Source of the DNA: Castor canadensis
Lineage: Eukaryota; Chordata; Mammalia; Rodentia; Castoridae
Direction: 5' to 3'
DNA length: 64,000 nt
Assembly: GCF_047511655.1 (NCBI RefSeq)
Contig: NC_133398.1
Location: 45,017,638-45,081,637, forward strand
Shown here: positions 36,808 through 48,462 of the stretch, one piece after another
Layout of the letters: every line of letters starts with the position of its first letter
Position numbering within the stretch: position 1 is the stretch's first letter
Translations under genes and position numbers: made by a program
Notes under the pieces: generated by a model
The model's database searches: none
Told to the model about the DNA's origin: nothing
Seen by the model: only the letters and a program-made list of their open reading frames with translations

Positions 36808-37654
36808 CTTCCCATCTTCAGTGACTTCCCATTCCGACCCATGGTTCATTTATAGAGCACATGTGTTCTTGCCAATTGTTTTTTGGAAAGAAAATCTTAG
36901 ATATGACAACAGGCTGTGGCTCTCTAAAACACCACAGCCCATAATCAAATGCAAAGTATTCAGTTTTATTCATAAAATTTCATGAGGGGTGAATGATTAA
37001 GACTGCTCAGTGGAAAAATAATAAATACTAATCTAGAGCCATTTTCTGCTTCTTAAATTGTTACTCTCTTTCCTGGATGTTTTCTCATTTCTAAGAACCA
37101 GGATAAATGGAAGGAAGTTGGAGAGATTTCTTACTAATTCCTTTAACCTCCCAAATCATGTTAGTAACATTCTACGTGGAAACCTATTTCCCTCTCACTT
37201 ATCTTCAGACATAAAAATTCTATAGCATCCTCTGGTGTGACCCAAAAAACTTCCCACTCTCTGAAATCCTTCTGTTCAACTCTAATATTCTCTTTGAGTT
37301 TCATCACATCTTTTCTTATGCTCCACCTTCAGAAAGGCCCAGAGGTTATATAGGATAAGTAAACATATAATAATGAGAGTTTGATTTGCACATTCGTTAA
37401 TTATTTAAAGACTATTACCAATGGTTCTTCTGCTTTCCTTCCTGTACAATTTTCTCAATGGCAGCATCCTCTTGGCAATCTTGCTGTTCACTTCTAAACA
37501 TTCATAGTTCAGCTAGAAACCCTCTTAAAGCTCTTCCTATGCCTGTATTATAATCATCACCTACCATGAACCTGATAAACTGTTTCATGCCCTCCCCAAG
37601 TCCTGTTGTGTCTTTGTTAAGTCCTGACTTTCTTTTCATACAACCATAGATTTT

Positions 37655-37873
37655 CTTTGCTTTGCTTTTTTATTTTGATGGAACTGAGCTTTGAACTCCA
37701 GGATTGGTACTTGCAAAACAGGCCAGTCTACCTGCATGAGCCACACCTCCAGTATATTTTGCTTTGGTTATTTTGGAGATGGGGTCTCATGAACTATTTG
37801 CCCAGGCTGGCCCCAAACCTCAATCCTCCCCATCTCAGCCTCCCAAGGACCTAGGATTTACAGACATGAACCA
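37655..37873 (-). repeat. Composite ID/B1-like SINE, antisense
   Basis: The left part (T-rich lead, 'gaactgagctttgaactcca', 'tgcatgagccacacctcc') resembles an antisense ID body. The right part ('gagatggggtctcatgaact', 'gcccaggctggccccaaacc', 'tctcagcctcccaaggac') is antisense B1/Alu-like. It is an older, diverged dimer of the kind seen at 39829. Confidence 0.7.
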
Positions 37874-39768
37874 CTGGCATCAGTTATATTTTTGACGTAA
37901 GTTGTTCATACAAAACTCTTAACTACATTGTATTCAACCATTTTGGTTTATCTTCCTGACTTTCCTTTCTTCCTACATTTAACGTTCCTCATTAGATTAC
38001 ACTGTTTGAGTTTGGTTAGTTTATATACATATAAATTACCCTTTTAACTAGGAAATCATTAAGGAATTTGAATAGAGTTGCTTTCATCTTTTTGTGGTGA
38101 TTTATGCCCATCTGTCATTCTGGTTATTGATAGAAGCACATCTCTTCCTGTGGTCTCTAACCTGATGTCCTTTCCATAACCCATGGGTATAACACTGTAA
38201 GAAAAAGAAATATGGCCATGTCTTCAAGAAATGGCCATGAAGGCATGATTTGAATAATATTGGTGTCATTCTTGTGCTGATTTCTTGGGTCTTTGAAGAA
38301 ACTGGTGATTATCTCTTAGAGTTAGCCAAACAAAGTGTGTTGGAAGCAACAAGTGTTTTTTGTGCTTTAAAGATATGTATCAACAAAACACTTTTATAAC
38401 AGGCTCTTTCCCTCTGGACAGGTTATTAATTCTGGGTAAAAATTTTCAGTGATATATACAGATTTGTATAACATAGAGGGAAGAGTCCATTTCTAATCAA
38501 ATGATTAAGTGATTTTACTAGCTTCTGCTGTTTTGATTGCAAAATTTTCCTGTATCTTTTTTAACATATATCTGAAAAAAAAGTTGATATTTTTACTTCC
38601 ATTTATGATTAAATTAGGGGTTTGACTAAGAAAAACAGACTAATGTAATTAAATCAATTAGAAAAGGACGATAAGACTAAAGGATATTTATGAAATCAGT
38701 TCTTTATGAGCTTAGGAACTCATATGTCACAAATAAAAGACATGTAACCCTAATCTAGTCTGTCTTTCTTTTAGTGTTTGACTTATTTCCTTAATAAATA
38801 GATTCTTTGGATTGCAATGATCCTGGAACAAATAAATAAAAGGAAAACATAAATTAATCCAAAATTTATTTTAAAACAGGCTGGTACATTATTTTTATTT
38901 TAGAAGTTCCTTATCTTATTACAAAATTTTCCAAGAGGATATCAAGTATAAAATTTAGTTTCTCAACAGACTAGTGTTTTTTCTTATAGTAGAATTCAAT
39001 ATTAATTTGATGATAACCTGAGTATAAACATAATAAAACTAGAACATACAGAAGGCTCACCTATCAGAGTAAATAAACTTAAGTTTTAATTTATGGTTTG
39101 CTGCTGTCTTATTTATATTAACTTGAGTGCTTTAATTGTTCCATGACTTAGATTTCTGAACTACAAAATGGATCAAAGATTTGTTTCTATTTAACTTATT
39201 ATGATTTTAGGAGAATAAAGTAAGGTAAGTATTTGAAAAAACAGGAATATACATAAATTCTGTGTACTGCTATATTATTAGTATACTTACTGTTATTATA
39301 TATGGATGATCCCAGCAACATCCACTGTTGCAAATAACAATAGAGTCCTGTGATAAAAGTTACTTTATTTGATAAAATAAAATGAGGTGACAAGGTGATT
39401 TCTAGACACAGGACAATGGAGAAAGAGGCTTTTCCAAACCCTTCAAAACTAAAGGAGTTCCTCAGCTTCTCAGCCACATTAATGTACACCAAGATATGAC
39501 AAAAGGCACACTACGGACGGAATTTGCTAGCAGACATGTTTTGTTGAACCTGCACGGTATTGTTCTTGATGAACCTTTTTTTTTCAACTGGTTGACTTTT
39601 TTTTCTTTTTTGTTTCTTACTAGTTGACATTTTTAAATTTGGAAATTTGACATGTATAAATTAGGAATTTTGACTTCTCTTATAAATACATTTGGCAACA
39701 TCAGGTTTTGTTCTCATGTGGCAGGAATTGGCTGAGATGTGGCTGAACTACTGATATGGGACATATTT

Positions 39769-39828
39769 TCTCTCATTCTCTCTCTCTCTCCCTCTCTCCC
39801 TTCCTCCTCTCTCTCTCTCTCTCTCTTT
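39769..39828. repeat. (CT)n microsatellite
   Basis: This long CTCTCT tract has CCCTTCCTCC interruptions and directly abuts an antisense composite SINE. It probably grew from that element's tail. Confidence 0.9.
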
Positions 39829-40115
39829 GGTTGTACTGAGGTTTGAACTCAAGGCCTTGCACTTGCTAGACAAGTGCTCTGCAACTTGAGCTAAACCTAA
39901 AAGGCCTAAAAGCCCCCTTTACTTTTTAAGTAGGTTGTCTCATTTTGTTCCACAGAGATTCACCTACCTACAGTCTCTTGCATCTCTGACATAACAAGCA
40001 TGCCCCATCATGCACAGTTTATTAGTTGAGAAGGGGATCTGGCTAATTTTTTTGCCCAGACTGGCCTTGAACCACAATCCTCCCAATCTGTGTCTCTTGA
40101 GTAACGGGGCCACTG
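39829..40115 (-). repeat. Composite ID/B1-like SINE, antisense
   Basis: 'tggttgtactgaggtttgaa', 'tcaaggccttgcacttgcta' and 'gtgctctgcaacttgagcta' form an antisense ID. Further right, 'tgcccagactggccttgaac', 'cacaatcctcccaatctgtg' and 'ttgagtaacggggc' form an antisense B1-like part. The fused order repeats that at 37655. Confidence 0.75.
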
Positions 40116-41429
40116 CACTTCCTATAGCTCCTCAGCTGTGAAACTGCTTGTCTGTTATCCTTTGCTTACTTACACTGGGATGCTTCTTTCAGTTGCATTT
40201 CTTGCTACTCTCCTGAAGGCACTTCAGGTTGCAGCCCATTACACCATGTCTAGAAAGGCCACCGAGGAAACTGTTAGACCAGTTTTCACACACACGCACC
40301 ATTTCATATATGCTTAATCTCTTCTAGTTACTAATATTGAATGAATGATAATGAATTTAAAACAGTTTTAGAAGATAATAAATTCAAACCAGATGCCTTG
40401 AGTCCCTCTCCCAACAACACAAGGTGATACTCTCATAAGAAACTCACTTCCTTTATATAAATTAAGATATTTAGCAAAGCTTTTCAGTCTTTTAATTATT
40501 CTAAATGCTTAACATTCAAGTAAACCTATTCACTACATTGACCAAAATGCTAAATAAATGTCATTGAAAAGCAATGGTAGTGTCATTTATAGCTTTTATC
40601 TGATTTTATTCTCTTTCATTGTCAAATAGATTTTATCAGAACATAGCAACTTTGACTAAAACTTCTCATTGTTTTAATGTAACACTCATAATCTAATTGA
40701 GTTTTCACAAGGACAAAAAAATCAAGCAAACCTTCTTAGTATTTAATAGACAACTAGTCTATGGCTATACCACCCTGAATGCGCCTGAACTCATCTAACA
40801 GACAAAAAGTAAATGAAGAAGTCAAATTCAATGAAATTAAACTTTGACTTTGTTTATAACTGTATTACTGTATACTAGATTAAGTTGAATATTTGTTTCA
40901 GAGGAAATGATATCATATGATTGACCCATGCCCTCTTATATTATCAAATTAGCAAAGGATAACAGTCTAAGCATTTTCCTGAAGTTTAAGGAACACAGAG
41001 GAAAGAAGGTATCACTGTAATCTCTTATTGGGATAAGTACTCCCCATGACTGTGTATTTGTGTCTCTGTGATGTATGTCTTTGGTATTGCTAAAGATTGC
41101 ATGATGGTTGATATTCACAAGAGGCAGAAGTACTTAGAATATTCATGGAGTCTGATTTGTTGATTTGTCTAAAGGTTAACTGTTTCACTTAGGGCTGTCT
41201 CAATCAGAAGTATAATCACATTATGGTACAACACATATCCTTGATCCACATGAGTTTTTGTGAAGGCAGAACCTTGGCAAAGGTGCTTAGGACTTTTAGT
41301 CAGGATAAAGTCTAGTAGGAGAATGTAACATTGGAAAATGAGAAACTGGGTTGCCCACCCCTATCAGAATAACAATATCCCTCCTACTCAAAATTCTACA
41401 ATACTACTTTTTTCCTCAAACTAAAAGTC

Positions 41430-41825
41430 TGGGCTCTACCTTCTCTCCCCTTTCTCCTCTCCAGTCCCTCTGGTTTCTTGCCACCCTCAGTCATGCTGGG
41501 TACCACTGGCTGCTTGCCTACCTTGGGTCCTCTCCTCCGAAATACCATGCATTGAACTGCTCCCCTTCAGGTCTTCTCAGATGTCACCTGCTCTATGAGG
41601 CATCTGCTTATCACTCCTGCCTATCAGAACTCACAACTCCCCTTTCTTTTTCTCATAGCACTTACAGAATTTATTTAGATTTTTCTACTATCTTTCCCTC
41701 CCCAGTGGAATATAAACTTTATGACATGAGGAATCTCTGTCCATCTTGTTTGATTGAAACATCTTATGTACCTAGAGCATCTGGCACACAGTACATACTC
41801 AATGAACATTTGATGGATGAAAGAG
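41430..41825 (+). repeat. L2 LINE 3' end fossil
   Basis: The L2 terminal order is recognisable: 'ctcagatgtcacctgctcta', 'tcatagcacttacagaattt', 'agtggaatataaactttatg', 'tgtccatcttgtttgattga', then 'catctggcacacagtacata' and 'ctcaatgaacatttgatgga'. This accounts for the long frame 41351-41878, which is therefore not a gene. Confidence 0.7.
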
Positions 41826-41924
41826 TTCACGTGGCAGATAGGTACCTAATTAAGATCAACTTAGTAAGGAAAGATTAATTTTAAACAATTTATAATAATG
41901 ATAATATTAATCTGATGATCCTAA

Positions 41925-42125
41925 CACCAAAAGCTTATGTATCAACTAAGTGCTATTGAGTGCTTAGCGTTTTACATGGATAATCTCACACAATGCTCAT
42001 GGCAACCCCATGAGCTAGCTGTCTGTGTTTATACTATAGTCAAGCTTGCTAAGTAGTTTGTCCAAAGTCATAAGCAAGAAAGTACTGAAGTGGGATTTAA
42101 TGGCTCACAGGTATATTCCATTCTT
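41925..42125 (-). repeat. MIR SINE fossil, antisense
   Basis: 'gcttagcgttttacatggat', 'aatctcacacaatgctcatg', 'gcaaccccatgagctagctg', 'aagtagtttgtccaaagtca' and 'actgaagtgggatttaatgg' follow the antisense MIR order. Confidence 0.65.
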
Positions 42126-42310
42126 TAACTGTGGGAGTTGAGGTCTTCACCTGTCAGACACTGAGCACTCTTTCAGATTGTCCCCTCTTTGGAGTCTCAC
42201 TCCATGTGGTTTAGCAATTTATTCTTCAGTTTCTTTCCAGTCATGTGCTACTATGGCTGCATGAATGCTTTTGTCATCAGTCAACCTGAGATCAAAATGT
42301 GTTTCTTTTC

Positions 42311-42409
42311 ACAAGATGTGTATTCAGGACTATAAAAGGGACACTGAGTCAGAGATTCAGGACAAGATGTGTATTCAGGACTATAAAAGGGACACTGAGT
42401 CAGAGATTA
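42311..42409 (+). repeat. 51-bp tandem duplication
   Basis: Two head-to-tail copies start at 42311 and 42362 and are identical over at least 48 bases. Each contains TATAAAAGGG and TGAGTCA. The unit length of 51 is a multiple of three, so the frame 42265-42648 repeats a 17-residue segment. That frame has no recognised homology. Confidence 0.95.
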
Positions 42410-43657
42410 GGTGGGACAGTAGATCTAATGGGGACACCAAGGAAGTAAGAATGAGTAGTTTACAGAGTGTCAAGCAATGTGAGAGTAAGACTAGAGTCCA
42501 AGGGAATACCCTGAAGGGCCAAGACATGGAAGATAGTCTAAAAGTCCAGAAGAAATCACTCAGGGTGGGAACAGGGTGCTTCTATGATAACTTGAAAGAG
42601 TACATAAGAATTTTCTATGTCTTGCTTCTTGCTGTGAAATGGAAATGAAACATGCATTTTACTCATAGGAATCCAAGCAGTCTCTTAAAAGTTAATAAAC
42701 AGAAATATCCAAAGCAGGAGATATTGTCTTTGAAAATCAAGAGTGCACAAAACTATCACAGTTAATTTTTGTTAATTTTCATTCCCCACTAAAGAAATTA
42801 CTGGCATTGATTCTTGACCTATAACATAAAATATGTGGGTACACGAACAATTAGAAATACACAACTGAAAGGTTAGGGCAGTAAGATTTATTACATATAT
42901 ATTTCATTAACTAAGCTTAAAAATGAGTAGGAATCACGTTTCATATAAAAAGCAGCTACTCTTCAATTCACCTGATTTATGCAGCTTCCTTTGAAGTCAC
43001 TGAAAGTTATGCAGAACCTAAACATTTTCCATCCCTGGTTCCACCAGGAGCTCTTCCACATGTCAGGAAGTAAAGGAGACCTATGTGTTAAGTCTGAATG
43101 AAACAATGCACTATGATGCAATGGATGCCTTCCACCTTCCCAATCCTAGGGCCACAAAATGCTTGAACTCCAGAGCATAGAAGGAGGCAGCATTCACCAA
43201 GAGATGAGCGGGAGAAGGTGGATTTGTGTACATATAAGTCTTATAAGTAATACGGCAGCAACTGAACCACAGAAGGTAAAGAAAATGCATTCAAAAAGCA
43301 AGTCTCATTTCACACGTCCAGGAACAATCTGCAGCTCAGTTCCAACCTTAGCACGAGTTTCCCAGGGTTGTTCAGATGATAAAAGGTAGAGCTAATAATA
43401 AGGAATTTAACAAAAACCTGTGATCTTACAGGCTTGAAATTTAAAAGAATCTAAGTCCAGAAAGTTCCTAAGCGTCATAAGCAGATTGGTGCTTCCATGT
43501 CCTGTTTGCATTCAGAAGGAAGAGTATATGAACTTTGGCCTCATTGAATTTAATTGGAATTTTTGTTTTTTCTCTCCTAAGTGGCTGCTTGGATAGAGAA
43601 TCATAACAGGAAGTTACTCAAGTCCACCTACTACAAAAATGGAAAATAAGTGAGACA

Positions 43658-44030
43658 ACTTTTTAAATAAACATTTTATTAGCATCTATTAGTTGTACAG
43701 AGGAGTTTCTTTGTGATATTTCTATATATGCTTTCCTTTGTTGGGTTCATCCCCACCATCATTCTCCTTCATTCCCCTCTCCCCCTACTTAAAATGATTT
43801 TGACAGGTTTCATTGTTCTATTTTCATACAAGAGTATAAGGTACATCAACCATAGACACCTCTTTAACCTCTCTATTCACCCTACCACGAGTACCCACCT
43901 CCCAACAGAACTGCTTTACATTCTTGTCCTGCATCTTTTTAAGTGTATATTCATTGTTAAAAGGATTTCGCCATGGCATTTCACCTGTGAATATATTGTA
44001 CTTTAATCAGATTGACCCCCTGTATTAGTG
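43658..44030 (-). mobile_element. LINE-1 3' UTR fragment, antisense
   Basis: The T-rich start, 'aaaatgattttgacaggttt', 'cattgttctattttcataca', 'tttcacctgtgaatatattg' and 'tactttaatcagattgaccc' align with 13265-13560. This indicates the same L1 subfamily in the same orientation. Confidence 0.75.
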
Positions 44031-44344
44031 AAGTGACTTTTAAATGCACATCCTCTTCTGCTTATAGATTCCTATGTTACTGTGTAAAAGAAGACTAGGA
44101 ACAAATCCAAATGCTTTATGAGGAACTAGGAAGGCTTTTAGGGGAAGGGAAAGCTCAGAATGTATTTACTAAGGGCCAGCATTGTGTCAAGCATTGTGCT
44201 TGGTACTGGATATATGGTTCTCTGTCTCATCTTGTCAACATTCATTGAGAGAAGCATTGGTGAGTGTTAGGGCTGTGCTGCACATGTATATCCCAAGTGT
44301 GACTAAACGCTGAGAGTGGCGGTGAGATCCCTGCCCCCACGTCC

Positions 44345-44560
44345 AGCTATGCACTGTGCCACATATGTTTTGGTTATCTGAATAATCGTCACTACAACCC
44401 TATGAGGCAGGCACTATTGTTACTATTCTTATTTTACTGGTGAGAACATTGATGTTTATAAGAGTCTTATTCAAGTTCATCCAGCAACTTAATGGAGCTG
44501 GGATGTAAACACAGGCAGTCTGTCTCCAGAGCCTCAGCTATTAATCATGATGTTACAGCC
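44345..44560 (-). repeat. MIR SINE fossil, antisense
   Basis: It shows 'cactacaaccctatgaggca', 'ggcactattgttactattct', 'tattttactggtgagaacat', 'aacttaatggagctgggatg' and 'gcagtctgtctccagagcct', the textbook antisense MIR order. Confidence 0.7.
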
Positions 44561-44836
44561 ACACACGTGTACATTATTATGAAAAAATTATTTCTCTTTT
44601 CAGACTGTTTACTTGTTAACCTGGTGACAACACTTCTTTCACCCTGAAGGTCATAAAATTAGTTACCTTCTGACCCCCACCAAAAATCCAAAGGAGCCCT
44701 GGGAAGCAAGGATGAGGAAGTTACACACAGTGTAATGAATACTTTCTCCACAGTAGAGAAGGTGAAAGGATGAGGGAAGCTCTTGGTTAACTTAGTAATC
44801 TACTTGCAAGTGGTATAGATTTCACAATATTTTTGG

Positions 44837-45548
44837 TTTTTTTTTCTTTTATTATTCATATGTGCATACAAGGCTTGGGTCATATCTCCCCCCTACCCCC
44901 ACCCCCTCCCTTACCACCCACTCCGCCCCCTTCTTCTCCCCCCCAACCCCCTCAATACCCAGCAGAAACTATTTTGCCCTTATTTCTAATTTTGTTGTAG
45001 AGAGAGTATAAGCAATAATAGGAAGGAACAAGGGTTTTTGCTGGTTGAGATAAGGATAGCTATACAGGGCATTGACTCACATTGATTTCCTGTGCATGGG
45101 TGTTACCTTCTAGGTTAATTCTTTTTTATCTCACCTTTTCCCTAGTTCCTGGTCCCCTTTTCCTATTGGCCTCAGTTGTTTTTAAGGTATCTGCTTTAGT
45201 TTCTCTGCGTTAAGGGCAACAAATGCTAACTAGTTTTTTAGATGTCTTACCTATCCTCACCCCTCCCTTGTGTGCTCTCGCTTTTATCATGTGCTCAAAG
45301 TCCAATCCCATTGTTGTGTTTGCCCTTGATCTAATGTCCACATATGAGGGAGAACATACGATTTTTGGTCTTTTGAGCCAGGCTAACCTCACTCAGAATG
45401 ATGTTCTCCAATTCCATCCATTTACCAGCAAATGATAACATTTCGTTCTTCTTCATGGCTGCATAAAATTCCATTGTGTATAGATACCACATTTTCTTAA
45501 GCCATTCATCAGTGGTGGGGCATCTTGGCTGTTTCCATAACTTGGCTA
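44837..45548 (-). mobile_element. Young 5'-truncated LINE-1, antisense, with 16-bp target duplication
   Basis: Exact copies of TTCACAATATTTTTGG lie at 44821-44836 and 45549-45564, so both ends are certain. The insert is 712 bp. It has a T-rich (poly-A on the minus strand) left end, then a C-rich tract, then 'agcagaaactattttgccct', and further right ORF2-distal sequence such as 'catttcgttcttcttcatgg'. Over the shared 3' 370 bp it is very similar to 49422-49820, indicating a recently active subfamily. It lies head-to-head with an older L1 at 45635. Confidence 0.95.
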
Positions 45549-45634
45549 TTCACAATATTTTTGGAATAAGCTTTTAATATCTTGGGCAAAAAACATTAAG
45601 AAGGGATTTCTTGTTCTAACAAGTGTCATGGCTG

Positions 45635-46612
45635 TCTGAAAGAGGGGTATCCAACAATACCACTCCCAGGGATTTACCCAAAGGAAAGTGAGTCAGGCTA
45701 CAACAAAGGCACCTGCACACCCATGTTTATTGCAGTGCTATTCACAATAACCAAGCTATGGAAACAGCTAACATGTCCCACTACTGATGAATGGATTAAG
45801 AAAATGTGGTATTTATACACAATGGAATTTTACCCAGCCACAAAGAAAAATGAAGTTTTGTCATTCACAACTAAATGGATGGAATTAGAGAACATCATCT
45901 TAGTGAAGTTAGCCAGGCTCAGAGGGCCAAAAGCTGCATGTTCACCCTCATATGCGGATTATAGACCTAAAACAAATACAGTAATATAGAACATGGGTCC
46001 CACTAAGGGGAGGCTGTACAAGGGAGGTATAGGGCAAGGGAAGTAAACAAAAACTTGAATGAGGTTGATGTGCTCTTTCTACAGGAATAAATATAGAAAT
46101 CTTAAGCTGGCTAGGACAACCATGGGAAGCAGACTAGGGAAGAGTGAAGTGGACAGGAAGAGGTGAATCAATTGGAGGTGTAATACACATATGCATGGGA
46201 ACAACACAAGGAAACTCCATGCATAGCTATCTTTATCTCAAACTAGCAAAACATCATATTTCTCATTTTATCTATTGTTTTTTCTTCTACAAAATCGGAG
46301 AACATGAGGTTGCAACAGGTTCTGGGGGGGTGAGGAGGGAGTCAGCACTGGTTGGAGGGGGGAGGTAGCAGGGAAAGGGGTAGGAGGATGAATATGGTGC
46401 AAACAATGTATACACAGGTATGCAAATGCAAAAATGACACCTGTTAAAACTGTTCCTGGAATCAGGGGAGGGAAAATGGGGGAAAGAAGTGGAGTGGGTG
46501 AATTCAAGTATGATATATTTGATACATTGTAAGAACCTTTATAAATGCTACAATGTACCCCCACCCAGCACAACAATAGAAAAAATCAAATAAATACCCT
46601 TGCTTAAAAAAA
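45635..46612 (+). mobile_element. Older LINE-1 3' part, sense
   Basis: It runs from 'gtatccaacaataccactcc' through 'gaatggattaagaaaatgtg' and 'atggaattttacccagccac', the 3' UTR G-rich tract near 46325-46385, to 'caatgtacccccacccagca' and an A-rich end with AATAAA at about 46592. It is more diverged than the adjacent antisense copy. The frame 45723-45989 resembles L1 ORF2-distal coding sequence read past its end, so it is not a host gene. Confidence 0.85.
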
Positions 46613-46932
46613 TGTTCTGTATGCAAAATGAGTACTTTCAGGCCATGAAGAATAATGAAATTACACTGCTTGCAGAACAATGGATGGAATGTAAAATCAT
46701 CATAAGTGAAACAAGTGAAGTTAAATAAGCCAGGATTAAAGAGACAAATACCACATATTTTCATTCATGTGTGGAACCTAGACCTGAAATATGCTGATAA
46801 TAATAGGATATGAGTATAAAAGGAAGATTGGGAAGGGGATCAGCAGAAGGGGTAGGAAGGAAAAGAGAGGGTAACAGGAGGTAAAGATTATTGAAATAAA
46901 ACATATATAAATACATATATCTTTTTACTTTG

Positions 46933-46983
<51 letters not shown>

Positions 46984-47165
46984 GAAAGCATAATGAAATA
47001 AAATCCACCAAATACTGTTTGCAAAAGGGTAGAGGGGGAAGGGGTGTGAAGGAATATAACACAGGGGTGAACTTTTTCAAAGTACATGATACACACCTAC
47101 TGAATTATCACAATGAAATCCTTTATACTGTTAGTACTTGTTTGCTAATAAAATATTTTTTAAAT
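46613..47165 (+). mobile_element. LINE-1 3' UTR fragment, sense
   Basis: It carries 'aatggatggaatgtaaaatc', 'tgtggaacctagacctgaaa', an AG-rich tract, a TA microsatellite, and 'aagtacatgatacacaccta' before 'tttgctaataaaatattt'. This is the sense counterpart of the antisense fragments at 13208 and 43658. Confidence 0.75.
46937..46980. repeat. (TA)n microsatellite
   Basis: About 21 uninterrupted AT units lie inside the L1 fragment. The length is probably polymorphic. Confidence 0.95.
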
Positions 47166-47904
47166 GCAATAAAGATTATATATGTGAACTTAGGCATATG
47201 AATAAGGACAAAATGTATTTTTTCAACAATTCACTCTGAAAAACTGACCAGTCAATATAACTTACCAGGAATAACATTGGATAACCAAGAACGACAGGAT
47301 GTGCATTTGAGGTGCTTGTCAGTCTCACAATTTCACATCATTTGGCTTCTGAGTCAAATCTCATTTCCTGTGATTGCTTATTATGCTTTTTTGACTGGAC
47401 CATGTTACTTAGCTTGAATTTCCCCTTTTGATTCCCTTGTAGTGCTGTGGCCATGCTGTGTTTGAAAGGTAACTCAAAAATTAATGCTAGAACTAGCTCA
47501 TAGCAAAGCTTTTCTCACTTCTTCTAGCTTCAAGGACATGGTGAACTTGATCTTGATTTGCTCTCATTGAAATAAAAACTTTTAAAATAAAAAAAATAAA
47601 ATAAAGGAGGGGTATCATGAATAAAAGAGGGGAAAACATGAAGTGTTTTCCAAACCTGGTTGATTATGGAATCTCTTTTGTAGATCATTTCATGGTACTA
47701 AAGTTTGATGGAACATACTTTAGAATGCAATCTTCATTAGTTCTTTGTAAAATCAGGGAAAATGAATCTTACCCTCATCTATGAAAGGGTTCCCAAAGTG
47801 ATCTGTGGCTTCTAGAGATATCTGTTTAAAAATTGTCCAAGTCTGTATATTAACCATTATAACTATGTGAGTTTTTCTCAAATATAGTCAGAGGGCTGAC
47901 TACC

Positions 47905-48075
47905 TGTCTCAAAATTACAGGGGTGTTGACTAAGGAGGCAGGTGGCTAGGTCTTGCCCATGGACTACTAAATCAGAATCCAAAGGAATGGGACCCAGAAA
48001 CTTGCATTTAATCAAGCACCTAAAATGATTCTTACTTACTCTTAAGTTTGAGAACTACCGCTCTCAGTCTTATCT
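47905..48075 (+). repeat. MER5-like hAT-Charlie fossil
   Basis: It shows 'aaatcagaatccaaaggaat', 'gggacccagaaacttgcatt', 'caagcacctaaaatgattct', then 'cttaagtttgagaactaccg'. This is the core and right end of a MER5-type element. Confidence 0.5.
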
Positions 48076-48160
48076 ACATTCACCTTGAGTGCCACTGTAT
48101 TATTTTTCTATTGCTATAGAACAATTATATCAAATATAGTGACTTAAAACAAGTTGGCAT

Positions 48161-48373
48161 TAGCCAGGCACAGTGGCACATTCTTATATTCGTTGCTACT
48201 CAGGAGACTGAGGCAAGAGAATCATATAACAAAATCATACAAAATTTAGTGGCTTAATACAATACTAACTTAGCCAGGCATGATGGTGCATATTTGTAAT
48301 CCAATCTGGAAGCTAAGGCAGGAGGATCACAAGTTCAAGGCCACCCTGGACAAAGTAGCAAGACCCTGCCTTA
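48161..48373 (+). repeat. Two B1-like SINE units in tandem
   Basis: The first unit begins 'tagccaggcacagtggcaca' at 48161 and the second 'tagccaggcatgatggtgca' at 48271. The second is longer and runs to 'acaaagtagcaagaccctgc'. The 40-50 bases in front of each unit are also similar, hinting at a local duplication of about 110 bp. Confidence 0.75.
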
Positions 48374-48386
48374 AAATAAAATATAA

Positions 48387-48462
48387 GGGCTAGGGATGTA
48401 GTTCAATTATAGAGTACTTGCCTAACAGTTCAAGGCTCTGGATTCAATTCCCAGCACAGGGA
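48387..48462 (+). repeat. ID SINE (tRNA-derived)
   Basis: It starts GGGCTAGGGATGTAGTTCAA and ends 'ggattcaattcccagcacag', giving A-box and B-box tRNA-like segments. It directly follows a B1 unit, making a B1-ID composite, and is trailed by a (GGAA)n tail at 48464-48481. Confidence 0.8.

Noticed and set aside
41351..41878. 175-codon open frame, the longest in the window
   Set aside because: It overlaps an L2 LINE 3' end whose noncoding terminal segments can be read in order, so the frame is a by-product.
42265..42648. 127-codon frame with an internal 17-residue repeat
   Set aside because: The repeat comes from a DNA tandem duplication of 51 bp. There is no homology and no splice context. The duplication itself is reported as a finding.
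45723..45989. Protein-like frame containing TDEWIKKMWYLYTMEFYPAT
   Set aside because: This is the familiar translation of a LINE-1 3' part, so it is repeat-derived and not a host gene.
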